From a virus: a stretch of DNA of 31,166 bases. Under the pieces are notes generated by a model. The model was not told the DNA's origin. It ran no database searches and was given only the letters and a program-made list of their open reading frames with translations. Numbering within the stretch: position 1 is the stretch's first letter; each line of letters begins with the position of its first letter. The position numbers were made by a program, and so were the translations under genes. Location of the stretch: IMG/VR virus record IMGVR_UViG_3300042391_001675, positions 1-31,166 of that record; one strand, 5' to 3'. Of this stretch, positions 24,901-31,166 are shown in pieces.

Positions 24901-25325
24901 CCGACGGAATGAGTTATTATCGAGGGGTTGGAACTAACAAAGCAACTATTAGTCGTCAGGAAGTGTTGACTGCACTAACAGACGTTCCCAAAGCCAAAGA
25001 TGGTGGCATGTTCCAAGGCCCGATGTCTGGATATCCTGCTGTGTTGCATGGCAAAGAAGCAGTGATACCGCTGAAAAATGGTGCTGTGCCTGTGATGATG
25101 CCTGCCCTGGACGAACTAGTATTATCCAACAAAAACATGGAACAGCAAATGAGTGATATGCGAAAAGAAATGGCACAGGTGATGCGAGAGTTGGTCGATT
25201 CTATCCAAATAATGAAAGAAAGTGGATCTCAGCAACGCATGATTCAGTTGTTGGAAAGCATGTCTCGTAGTCAACAGACCACAGCCGTAGCCAGTCAAAG
25301 AATGGCACAGCTGGCATCAAACTAA
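21915..25325 (+). CDS. Tape-measure-like tail protein with muramidase-like domain
   Basis: Product of 1136 residues. Residues 1-160 are charged coiled coil. Residues about 220-280 hold hydrophobic segments (SIGTLLTVLSFIPGPVGI, AAVFGLGSAAGKAAL) as in tape-measure proteins, and 300-640 are helical. Residues 675-760 are Lys/Glu coiled coil, then come Ala-Pro repeats (762-847). Residues about 875-1000 look like a lysozyme-fold muramidase: LIGRAESRGNYN with E884 as candidate acid, TAVGKYQIIQETL, FSPSTQDKLAIALL. The C-terminal SGYPAVLHGKEAVIPL, from memory, recurs near tape-measure ends. The likely role is tail-length ruler plus cell-wall degrader. It lies between gp26 and portal. T4 gp29 is about 590 residues, so this may not be a direct homologue. 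No Shine-Dalgarno is evident at 21915. Confidence 0.75.
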   Translation: MDQELRDLVEQMRQLIPVLQGMSKPPGATVDSPADKMTRGVDRMVVALGQLAVKLDTTKKTRRDEEEAVKKFAKAVEKTADNIEEENKERQKVTDALEKESKAREEAIKEATRRNNLSQQGREQEDKERAKYEAEQRNRNTKLSIEQNRRSSSSSKDLFDSLSSTGGSAEILKNKFLNLGGDSLTAQSGLQLFSAGLSGTTKSLTTFASGLINGERGAQLSAKALNDFATPILNVASSIGTLLTVLSFIPGPVGILTRGARMAGAAVFGLGSAAGKAALKFNEIGAKQLDTLVKSFNDASGAGVSLTGGLEGTLDLMHTLNMTTADAAQFQEMLSKNNKQLALLGGTAGVGAKRFAEVSGALVKSDIGQTFEIMGITQQEQREAALLYMSIQARTGQLQLKNTEKLIEESARFVHELDQAAQLTGATRREQQEAREAAMAEVRFRAALIDAQQRGDTADMAQLKVAERAAAIAKSLGDEKGFLGILQQAAGQGALTTPEAIAAEQTYRISEILAQPNITDQQILEHLAKNADLNLQSLAGTNRLIGGIDALQTGIVGMDNSVKRQNALAQEAAKAGFTGPEAITNYLKQEEKKRKQPGGDLTLMVSAGRAQQAAAQIMEQGIATFNSAADINKAASEAFANAVAIFGSAVGANPVPGGTPTFGGVPVESGVRLPPTPEAAQAKVDQADAKIKEVGDKIKEQEKKLAEAKTNVEKDKAEAEIKRLKKEKDDADKAKNAADLGKKAEENRRRLEDAHKRSKSGAAPGSAPATTTPPAAPGSAPATTTPPAAPGSAPAAKSAPGSAPAAKPAAPGSAPAAKPAAPSSAPAAKPAAPSSAPAAKPAAPGSTPNNPAPLPPMPPGANPATAEKPTASIIKILDLIGRAESRGNYNVLVGGEINPDLTNMTIAEVQDFQGKMVRAGHESTAVGKYQIIQETLRTLLTRGVVNPNETFSPSTQDKLAIALLNEKGWPKFQSGKMSADQMADAIAQVWAGFPLADGMSYYRGVGTNKATISRQEVLTALTDVPKAKDGGMFQGPMSGYPAVLHGKEAVIPLKNGAVPVMMPALDELVLSNKNMEQQMSDMRKEMAQVMRELVDSIQIMKESGSQQRMIQLLESMSRSQQTTAVASQRMAQLASN
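24198..24453 (+). repeat. In-frame tandem repeats encoding Ala-Pro linker
   Basis: About eight imperfect copies. Two identical 39-bp units (24198-24236, 24237-24275) encode AAPGSAPATTTPP. Shorter 27-33-bp units follow, encoding variants of AAPGSAPAAKP. They link the coiled coil to the muramidase-like domain. All length changes are multiples of three, so the copy number could vary by recombination or slippage without breaking the frame. Confidence 0.9.
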
Positions 25326-25326
25326 C

Positions 25327-25334
25327 GGTAAATA
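25327..25334 (+). promoter_or_regulatory. Late-promoter-like motif before portal gene
   Basis: GGTAAATA is identical to the motif at 21877 but lies only 7 nt before the portal ATG. A start 6-7 nt downstream would leave almost no leader, so it is either a leaderless-type start or a chance match. Confidence 0.3.
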
Positions 25335-25341
25335 AGTCACC

Positions 25342-27138
25342 ATGGCAGAACCTAGATCAAGCGGCGGCTGGCGCAAATACTTCAAAGTAGCAGACACATC
25401 AGGCGTGATGAGCCCCATCAGCGGCACCAATCAATACGGCCTGCCCGGCTACGGAAAAAACGACGGCTCAGGCGGTATGCCTGCAGACTTTGTGTTTCGT
25501 AACTATGCCAGCAGATTGCCCGAAGTTTATTCAGGCCATCCCAACCGTGTGGAACGATACAATCAGTACGAAAACATGGACATGGATTCAGAAATCAATG
25601 CATGCCTGGATATCATTGCTGAATTTTCCACACAGATCAACGATGACAATGGCACACCATTTGCAGTAGATTACAAAGACAAGCCCACAGACAACGAAGT
25701 CAGCATCATTCGCAAACAGTTGCAGCAGTGGGTAAAAATCAATCAACTAGACAACAGAATTTTCAAACTGTTCCGCAACACCATCAAGTACGGTGATCAA
25801 GTTTTTGTGCGTGACCCAGAAACATTTGAAATGATGTGGGTGGACATGAGCAAGGTTGCACGTATCATTGTGAACGAAAGCGAAGGCAAGCGTCCCGAGC
25901 AGTATGTGATTCGTGACATCAACCCCAATTTCCAAAACATGACTGTGGCAGCAAAAACCACCACAGACTACATGACCAACCCTGTGACCGGCAGCATCAG
26001 CGGCAGTGCAAACTACACCATGCCCAACGGTGGCACAGGTGGCGGCGTGGGCAACAGCCGTTTCATGACAGCCATGAACGAAACTTGCTTGGATGCCAAG
26101 CACGTGGTGCACATGAGCCTAAACGAAGGACTGGACGTATTTTGGCCTTTTGGACGCAGTGTGCTGGAACAGATCTACAAGGTATTCAAGCAAAAAGAAC
26201 TGCTGGAAGACAGTATTCTTATCTATCGTGTGAGCCGTGCTCCTGAACGACGAATCTTCAAGATTGACGTGGGCAGCATGCCCAGCCACTTGGCCATGCA
26301 GTTTGTGGAACGTGTAAAAAACGAAATGCATCAGCGACGAATCCCCACTGTCACAGGCGGCGGACAAAACATGATGGATGCCAGCTACAACCCGCTCAGC
26401 ATCAACGAAGATTACTTTTTCCCCCAGACTCAAGACGGTCGCGGCAGCAGTGTAGAAACCTTGCCAGGCGGACAAAATCTGGGCGAAATCGACGACTTGA
26501 AGTATTTCAACAACAAAATGGCTCGTGGTCTGCGTGTGCCATCTAGCTATTTGCCCACAGGTCCTGATGATTCAGACCGCAGCATGGCCGACGGCAAAGT
26601 GGGCACTGCACTGATTCAAGAGTATCGTTTCAACCAGTACTGTGAGCGCCTGCAAGGACACATAGCACAAAAGCTAGACGATGAATTCAAGATGTTCATG
26701 AAATGGCGTGGTTTCAACATTGATTCCAGTTTGTTCACGCTAAAATTCAATCCGCCACAGAACTTTGCTAGCTATCGTCAAGCCGAACTGGATACCACAC
26801 GTATTGGAGCATTTACAAGCCTGGAACAACTGCCCTACATGAGCAAACGATTCTTGCTCAAACGCTATCTTGGCCTCACAGAAGACGAAATCAAAGAAAA
26901 CGAAGAAATGTGGCAAGAAGAACGCGATCAACCAGAGATGCAGACCAACTCTGGACAGGATCTTCGCAGTGTGGGTATCACACCTGGCGGGCTCGAAAGT
27001 GACATTGAAACAGGTGCTGACATGGCCGGCATGGAACCGGGCACACCGGGCACACCCGGAGTTGATGCGGCCGCTGCGCCAGGAGGCCCCGGCGGCGTAG
27101 TCCCAGCCAGTGCCACAGGTGCTACACCAACAGCATAA
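25342..27138 (+). CDS. gp20: Portal vertex protein gp20
   Basis: The 598-residue product is a clear T4-type portal: LPEVYSGHPNRVERYNQYEN and MDMDSEINACLDIIAEFSTQ near residues 55-95, RIFKLFRNTIKYGDQVFVRD, GRSVLEQIYKVFKQKELLED and SILIYRVSRAPERRIFKIDV. YFFPQTQDGRGSSVETLPGG, then LKYFNNKMARGLRVPSSYL, continue the clip and wing regions. T4 gp20 is 524 residues; the extra length is an N-terminal segment and a Gly/Ala/Pro-rich C-terminal tail (from about 545). The portal sits at one capsid vertex, initiates head assembly, docks the terminase and joins the tail. The next gene begins 8 nt downstream. Confidence 0.96.
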   Translation: MAEPRSSGGWRKYFKVADTSGVMSPISGTNQYGLPGYGKNDGSGGMPADFVFRNYASRLPEVYSGHPNRVERYNQYENMDMDSEINACLDIIAEFSTQINDDNGTPFAVDYKDKPTDNEVSIIRKQLQQWVKINQLDNRIFKLFRNTIKYGDQVFVRDPETFEMMWVDMSKVARIIVNESEGKRPEQYVIRDINPNFQNMTVAAKTTTDYMTNPVTGSISGSANYTMPNGGTGGGVGNSRFMTAMNETCLDAKHVVHMSLNEGLDVFWPFGRSVLEQIYKVFKQKELLEDSILIYRVSRAPERRIFKIDVGSMPSHLAMQFVERVKNEMHQRRIPTVTGGGQNMMDASYNPLSINEDYFFPQTQDGRGSSVETLPGGQNLGEIDDLKYFNNKMARGLRVPSSYLPTGPDDSDRSMADGKVGTALIQEYRFNQYCERLQGHIAQKLDDEFKMFMKWRGFNIDSSLFTLKFNPPQNFASYRQAELDTTRIGAFTSLEQLPYMSKRFLLKRYLGLTEDEIKENEEMWQEERDQPEMQTNSGQDLRSVGITPGGLESDIETGADMAGMEPGTPGTPGVDAAAAPGGPGGVVPASATGATPTA

Positions 27139-27141
27139 ATA
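27134..27141 (+). promoter_or_regulatory. CATAAATA across the portal stop
   Basis: CATAAATA includes the portal TAA and lies 5 nt before the ATG at 27147. It matches the late core ATAAATA, but this spacing would give a leaderless transcript, so its activity is doubtful. Confidence 0.25.
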
Positions 27142-27146
27142 ACGTC

Positions 27147-27365
27147 ATGCTGCTACAAGAATTCTGGAAAAAAGCACCCGAAGCTTATCAAGACGTAAGT
27201 CAAGACAATGCACAAGTTACCAAAAACGACTTGCGCAAAACTCGCTTGACTTTGCGACAGCTCAACAAGCTACGAAAGATGAATGATGTGCGATCTTTTG
27301 AATACAAAGAGAAGCTCAAGAAAATTCGTCAACAGTACGCACCACCACCACAACCTATTGCGTAA
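27147..27365 (+). CDS. Small basic protein between portal and gp67
   Basis: The 72-residue protein (MLLQEFWKKAPEAYQDVSQD, then LTLRQLNKLRKMNDVRSFEY and KEKLKKIRQQYAPPP) is basic and helical with a Pro-rich tail. From memory, small ORFs of this kind are common between gp20 and gp21 in aquatic T4-like phages, probably prohead core or capsid-associated. It starts 8 nt after the portal stop without a clear ribosome-binding site, so coupling to portal translation is likely. I do not equate it with T4 gp68. Confidence 0.7.
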   Translation: MLLQEFWKKAPEAYQDVSQDNAQVTKNDLRKTRLTLRQLNKLRKMNDVRSFEYKEKLKKIRQQYAPPPQPIA

Positions 27366-27469
27366 TTTTGATCATAATTGGCAATTTATGGCCTTTTTAG
27401 CCGATTAAACCGCGTATTTTTCTCTCGCATTGTAAATAACAATACACTTTACTTACAGGAGTTTTCTCT
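27366..27469 (+). promoter_or_regulatory. Intergenic region with late promoter and possible terminator
   Basis: AATTGGC (27376-27382) can pair with GCCGATT (27400-27406) through 7 bp including one G-T pair, and TATTTTT follows at 27415-27421, a weak terminator-like layout. TGTAAATA (27431-27438) fits the late motif. AGGAG (27457-27461) is a strong Shine-Dalgarno 8 nt before the ATG at 27470. Confidence 0.45.
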
Positions 27470-28330
27470 ATGAACAGATTTGAACAGTTGATCGAATACG
27501 TGATCAATGATGAAGAACAAAAAGCTCGCGAGCTTTTCCACGACATCGTGGTTGAAAAAAGCCGCCAGATTTATGAAAATATCATGGCCGAAGAAGAGAT
27601 TGATGAAGCTGCCGCCGAAGACCTCGACGAAGCAGCTGAAGACGAACTCGAAGAAGGCGCCATGGGCGGCGATGCTGCTGACAGCCTGATCGACGATGTC
27701 GAAATGGAAGAAGAAAGCGACATGAACATGGAAGCCGAAGGCGACGATGAAATGGGCGACGATGATGGCATGGGCGACGACATGGGCGACGGCGACGCAG
27801 CCGACATGGGAGACGACATGGGCGGCAGCGACGAAGCAGCTACCAAAGACGACATCATGAATTTAGAAGACAAATTGGACCAGTTGATGGCCGAATTTGA
27901 AGAATTAATGTCTGGCGATGCAGGCGGCAACGACATGGGCGACGGCGACGATTTTGTCCCAGACGCAGGTGGTGACGCAATTGCTGTGGATGACACAGAA
28001 GAAATGATTCCAATGGCAGAAGCTGTTAGTCTCAAAGCTGCACCAAAACCAGTCACAGCTGAAGAAGGCGGTGTAAACAAGAAGTCTACAGTTGCTGCCA
28101 ATAGTGGCGCTGCTGGTATGGCTGCCAAGCCAGTGCACACTGGAACAGCAATGGGCGGCAAGCATGATGCTGCTGGCGCTTACAGCAATCAGACCAAAGA
28201 CCTTATCGGTGACTTCCAGAACAAAGCTGGCGCTGGTATGAAAGATCTCAAGCCTGCTACCAAGCCACATTTAGCTCAAGCTACTGGTGTTAACGCCAAG
28301 AGCCCGCTACCAGGCGGCCGTAAAGGTTAA
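27470..28330 (+). CDS. gp67: Prohead core protein gp67-like, enlarged and acidic
   Basis: The N-terminus (MNRFEQLIEYVINDEEQKAR, then ELFHDIVVEKSRQIYENIMA) matches the helical start of T4 gp67 (an xxLxxARxLFxxxxxxRxxxxI pattern), which is followed in T4 by an acidic tail. T4 gp67 has 80 residues; here the acidic region spans about 40-185, with repeated Asp-Gly-Met units (GDDMGDGDAADMGDDMGG), followed by a basic-neutral C-terminal 100 residues (NKKSTVAANSGAAGMAAKPV) ending in PLPGGRKG. In T4 gp67 lies in the prohead core and is cut by gp21. It sits directly before gp21, as in T4 (with gp68 between). Identity rests mostly on position and the first 40 residues. Confidence 0.7.
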   Translation: MNRFEQLIEYVINDEEQKARELFHDIVVEKSRQIYENIMAEEEIDEAAAEDLDEAAEDELEEGAMGGDAADSLIDDVEMEEESDMNMEAEGDDEMGDDDGMGDDMGDGDAADMGDDMGGSDEAATKDDIMNLEDKLDQLMAEFEELMSGDAGGNDMGDGDDFVPDAGGDAIAVDDTEEMIPMAEAVSLKAAPKPVTAEEGGVNKKSTVAANSGAAGMAAKPVHTGTAMGGKHDAAGAYSNQTKDLIGDFQNKAGAGMKDLKPATKPHLAQATGVNAKSPLPGGRKG

Positions 28331-28334
28331 TTAA

Positions 28335-28973
28335 ATGTCATCTAGATACCTAAGAGAAGATCTTACATTCAGCCAGGCCAATATACAGGTCCTGGAAGAA
28401 GCCGACATTAACGGCAGTAAGAATCTCTATCTCAAAGGCATTTGCATTGAAGGCGACAAGCGCAACGCAAATGAACGTATCTATCCACGCCACGAAATCA
28501 TCAAAGCAGTAGAAACCATCAATGAACAAATTCGTGGTGGTAACTCTGTGCTAGGTGAAGTGGACCATCCCGATGATCTCAAGATCAATCTTGATCGAGT
28601 GTGTCACTCAGTTGAAGGAATGTGGATGGACGGTCATGCAGGCTGCGGCAAGCTAAAAATTCTCCCAACCCCAATGGGCAACTTGATCAAAACTTTGTTG
28701 CAAAGTGGTGTCAAGCTGGGAGTTAGCAGTCGTGGTTCCGGCAATGTAGACGACAGAACAGGACATGTTAGTGACTTTGAAATAGTCACTATTGATGTAG
28801 TTGCTCAACCCAGCGCACCAAATGCTTATCCCACAGCAGTGTACGAAGGTCTCATGAACATGAGACATGGTCACCGCGTGATGGAAATGGCTCGCGAAGC
28901 TGGTCAAGGCGACAAAGTGCAGAAGTACTTGGCCGAGGAAGTAAAGCGCCTTATCCGAGAACTTAAAATCTAA
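28335..28973 (+). CDS. gp21: Prohead core scaffold protease gp21
   Basis: The 212-residue product equals T4 gp21 in length (212) and has the herpesvirus-type assembly-protease layout. The catalytic candidates are H78 in LGEVDHPD, S131/S132 in KLGVSSRGSG and D154 in IVTIDVVAQPS. It digests scaffold and core proteins and trims the major capsid protein during head maturation, typically after hydrophobic-x-Glu sites. The start at 28335 has AAAGG 8 nt upstream. The stop carries the AAGGAG that serves gp22. Confidence 0.94.
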   Translation: MSSRYLREDLTFSQANIQVLEEADINGSKNLYLKGICIEGDKRNANERIYPRHEIIKAVETINEQIRGGNSVLGEVDHPDDLKINLDRVCHSVEGMWMDGHAGCGKLKILPTPMGNLIKTLLQSGVKLGVSSRGSGNVDDRTGHVSDFEIVTIDVVAQPSAPNAYPTAVYEGLMNMRHGHRVMEMAREAGQGDKVQKYLAEEVKRLIRELKI

Positions 28974-28985
28974 GGAGAATCAGGA

Positions 28986-30077
28986 ATGTTTGATGCAATC
29001 AAACCTTTGCTCGACAGCGGCCTGATCAACGAAGACGTAAGCCGAGAATTAAACGAGGCTTGGGAATCTAAGTTGAATGAAGCCCGCGAGCAAGTACGTG
29101 CAGAACTCCGCGAGGAATTTGCGCAACGCTACGAACATGACAAAACAGTCATGGTCGAAGCCTTAGATAAGATGGTAACTGATGGTCTTGCCAATGAGAT
29201 TCAACAAGTTGCAGCTGAGAAGCGTGCAATTGCTGAAGATCGTGTTAAGTTCCAAGGCAAAATGAAAGAATCAGCACAGAAGTTCAATGGCTTCATGGTT
29301 CAGAAATTGGCTGAAGAAATTAGCGAACTGCGCAAAGATCGTAAAATGCATACTGAAGGACTCAACAAGCTTGAGAACTTTGTGGTGCATGCTCTGGCTC
29401 GAGAAATTCAAGAGTTTGCTGCTGACAAGCGCGACATGGTGGAAACCAAGGTTCGTTTGGTTCGTGAAGCACGCACACAATTGGAAGGTCTCAAAGCACG
29501 TTTTGTAAAAGAAAGTGCTCAAAAGATGAGCCGAGCCGTTAGCCACCACCTTAAGGCAGAACTAACACAATTGCAAGAAGACATCAAGGCTGCTCGAGAG
29601 AACAGTTTTGGTCGTCGTATCTTTGAAGCATATGCAGCTGAATTTGGAGCTACTCATCTCAATGAGAAAGCCGAAGTCAAGAAGTTGTACAATATGCTGA
29701 CCGACAAAGATCGCAAGTTGGCGGAAGCCATTCAACTCACCCAAAAGGCGAAAGTCTTGGTTGAGTCCAAAGAACGCGAAATGCGTATTCTTCGTGACAG
29801 CAATGAGCGTAAAGAACTCATGGCCGAATTGCTGAATCCCTTAAACCGGGAAAAAGCCGATGTAATGCGTAATTTGCTCGAAAGCGTACAAACAGCTCGT
29901 CTGAAAAACGCATTCGAAAAATATCTCCCTGCAGTGATGGAAGACCGTTCCGCAAGAACCCAAAAGGTAATTGTTGAATCTGTTTCGTCAGTGACTGGAG
30001 ATAAAACTGTTCCAACACAGCAAGATCCGGATGACCGCAGAAATGTGATCGACCTCAAGCGTTTGGCAGGTTTATAA
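28986..30077 (+). CDS. gp22: Prohead scaffold protein gp22-like
   Basis: The 363-residue product is almost entirely helical and charged (KLNEAREQVRAELREEFAQR, LVREARTQLEGLKARFVKES), as expected for the major internal scaffold. T4 gp22 is 269 residues. It begins MFDAIKPLLDSGLINEDVSR. Segments such as MAELLNPLNREKADVMRNLL with ESVQTARL near 280-300, and the VIVES-like C-terminus, resemble gp22 of aquatic T4-like phages. Its place between gp21 and gp23 is decisive. AGGAG (28973-28977) gives a strong ribosome-binding site. Several L-L-E/L-x-E sites could be gp21 targets. Confidence 0.9.
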   Translation: MFDAIKPLLDSGLINEDVSRELNEAWESKLNEAREQVRAELREEFAQRYEHDKTVMVEALDKMVTDGLANEIQQVAAEKRAIAEDRVKFQGKMKESAQKFNGFMVQKLAEEISELRKDRKMHTEGLNKLENFVVHALAREIQEFAADKRDMVETKVRLVREARTQLEGLKARFVKESAQKMSRAVSHHLKAELTQLQEDIKAARENSFGRRIFEAYAAEFGATHLNEKAEVKKLYNMLTDKDRKLAEAIQLTQKAKVLVESKEREMRILRDSNERKELMAELLNPLNREKADVMRNLLESVQTARLKNAFEKYLPAVMEDRSARTQKVIVESVSSVTGDKTVPTQQDPDDRRNVIDLKRLAGL

Positions 30078-30099
30078 TCTTTTTATATAGGAGACTTAA

Positions 30100-31166
30100 A
30101 TGTCGCAAGAACTACTTGAAAGCCGCTGGGGCGAGACCAAAGAAGCTCTGCTTGAAGGTCTGAACGGCACCAAGCGCAACAGCATGGGTGTTATTTTAGA
30201 AAATACCCGTAAGTACTTGAAGGAAAACGCTTCCGCAGGTTCTACATCTGCTGGCAACATTGCCACACTTAACCGTGTGATTCTGCCAGTGATCCGTCGT
30301 GTTATGCCAACCGTTATTGCTAACGAGTTGGTTGGCGTTCAGCCCATGACTGGCCCAGTTGGTCAAATCCACACTCTGCGTGTGCGTTATGCCCAAAGCT
30401 TGACTGATAACTCATTGGCAGCAACCAGCGTAACAGCTGGCCAAGAAGCCTTGAGCCCATTCACAATTGCTACTGCTTACTCTACTGTGCCTAAAGACAC
30501 AACTACAGCAACTAGCTACACTGGCGGTTCTACTGCTAGTATGGAAGGTAACGGCGGTAAGCAAATTTCCGTCCAGATCCTGAAGCAAGCTGTTGAAGCC
30601 AAGACACGTAAGTTGCAAGCACGTTGGACATTTGAAAGTGCCCAAGATGCTCAAGCAATGCACGGTATTGACGTTGAAGCCGAAATCATGGCTGCTCTGG
30701 CACAAGAAATTACAGCTGAAATTGACCAGGAGATTCTCCTGTCCCTACGCAGCTTGGCTTCTACTGAGTTCACATACAACCAGGCTACTGTTTCTGGTAC
30801 TGCTACATTCGTTGGTGACGAGCACGCTGCTTTGGCTGTTCTGATCAACCGTGTTGCTAACTTGATCGCTCAGCGTACACGTCGTGGCGCTGGTAACTAC
30901 GCTGTTGTTAGCTCTGCCGCTTTGACAGTGTTGCAATCTGCAACTACTAGTGCTTTTGCTCGTACCACAGAAGGTACTTTCGAAGCTCCTACAAACACCA
31001 AGTTTGCTGGTACCCTCAACGGTTCTATGCGTGTGTTTGTTGACTCTTATGCTAGCGACACAACTCCTGTGTTGGTTGGTTATAAGGGTTCTTCAGAAGC
31101 TGACGCTCCTGCATTCTACTGCCCATACATTCCATTGATGAGCAGCGGTGTTGTTCTGGATCCGTC
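30100..31166 (+). CDS. gp23: Major capsid protein gp23, 5' part (runs off right edge)
   Basis: 355 complete codons are visible with no stop, so the 3' end lies beyond the window. T4 gp23 has 521 residues; marine relatives are somewhat shorter. The sequence has the T4-type HK97-fold capsid character: GNIATLNRVILPVIRRVMPT followed by VIANELVGVQPMTGPVGQIH, LRVRYA, then QISVQILKQAVEAKTRKLQA, RWTFESAQDAQAMHGIDVEA and EIMAALAQEITAEIDQEIL. N-terminal L-L-E (5-7, 17-19) and I-L-E (32-34) are candidate gp21 cleavage sites. AGGAG at 30089-30093 is a good ribosome-binding site 6 nt before the ATG. Downstream identity cannot be checked here. Confidence 0.96.
   Translation, partial: MSQELLESRWGETKEALLEGLNGTKRNSMGVILENTRKYLKENASAGSTSAGNIATLNRVILPVIRRVMPTVIANELVGVQPMTGPVGQIHTLRVRYAQSLTDNSLAATSVTAGQEALSPFTIATAYSTVPKDTTTATSYTGGSTASMEGNGGKQISVQILKQAVEAKTRKLQARWTFESAQDAQAMHGIDVEAEIMAALAQEITAEIDQEILLSLRSLASTEFTYNQATVSGTATFVGDEHAALAVLINRVANLIAQRTRRGAGNYAVVSSAALTVLQSATTSAFARTTEGTFEAPTNTKFAGTLNGSMRVFVDSYASDTTPVLVGYKGSSEADAPAFYCPYIPLMSSGVVLDP

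Noticed and set aside
30073-30078. TATAAT before the major capsid gene as a sigma70 -10 box
   Set aside because: It overlaps the gp22 stop and no TTGACA-like box sits 15-19 bp upstream.
1-31166. CRISPR array, insertion sequence, integrase or attachment site
   Set aside because: No regularly spaced direct repeats, transposase-like ORF or terminal inverted repeats were seen; the only tandem repeat is the in-frame linker at 24198-24453.

Overview
This window is a 31 kb piece of a T4-like myovirus genome. Its gene content (gp6, gp25, gp5 and gp53 baseplate genes; gp55, gp47 and gp46; gp26; gp20, gp67, gp21, gp22 and gp23 head genes) resembles the marine and freshwater T4-like phages, including cyanophages, more than coliphage T4. 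Base composition is, by eye, in the mid-40s % GC. The host cannot be named from this window. It has no ribosomal RNA, tRNA, insertion sequence or CRISPR, and both ends cut through genes (gp6 on the left, major capsid protein on the right).

Layout. (1) 1-8541, minus strand: a compact baseplate operon, transcribed leftward as tube-cap-like protein, gp53, a large hub-like protein, gp5, an Ala-rich virion protein, gp25, gp6. (2) 8652-13362, plus strand: late sigma factor gp55, then gp47, an SGNH-hydrolase-like gene and gp46, all overlapping end to start. (3) 13373-18066, plus strand: an accessory cassette that looks more AT-rich by eye. It holds a small unknown protein, a B12-type radical SAM enzyme, a short-chain dehydrogenase, a second radical SAM enzyme with extra C-terminal cysteines, a 2OG-Fe(II) oxygenase-like protein and a GIY-YIG endonuclease-like protein. 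(4) 18067-18509: a gene-free stretch rich in hairpins, between convergent genes. (5) 18510-21864, minus strand: gp26, a short ORF that appears to be reached by -1 frameshifting, and four cargo genes. (6) 21915-31166, plus strand: a tape-measure-like protein with a muramidase-like domain, portal gp20, a small basic protein, an enlarged gp67-like core protein, protease gp21, scaffold gp22 and major capsid protein gp23.

How it works together. gp55 should direct host RNA polymerase to T4-type late promoters. Copies of an (A/G)TAAATA motif sit in front of several structural operons, including a crossed pair at 21877-21902. gp46/gp47 are the recombination and DNA-processing exonuclease. gp20/21/22/23/67 build and mature the prohead. 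gp5, gp6, gp25, gp53, gp26 and the tape measure build the baseplate and tail.

Most interesting points: the candidate T_TTT_TTC frameshift at the 3' end of gp26; the radical SAM/SDR/2OG-oxygenase cassette; the structured non-coding region; the muramidase-like domain in the tape measure while gp5 lacks a recognisable lysozyme domain; and the late-promoter set. All calls come from reading sequence and family knowledge; no database search was possible.
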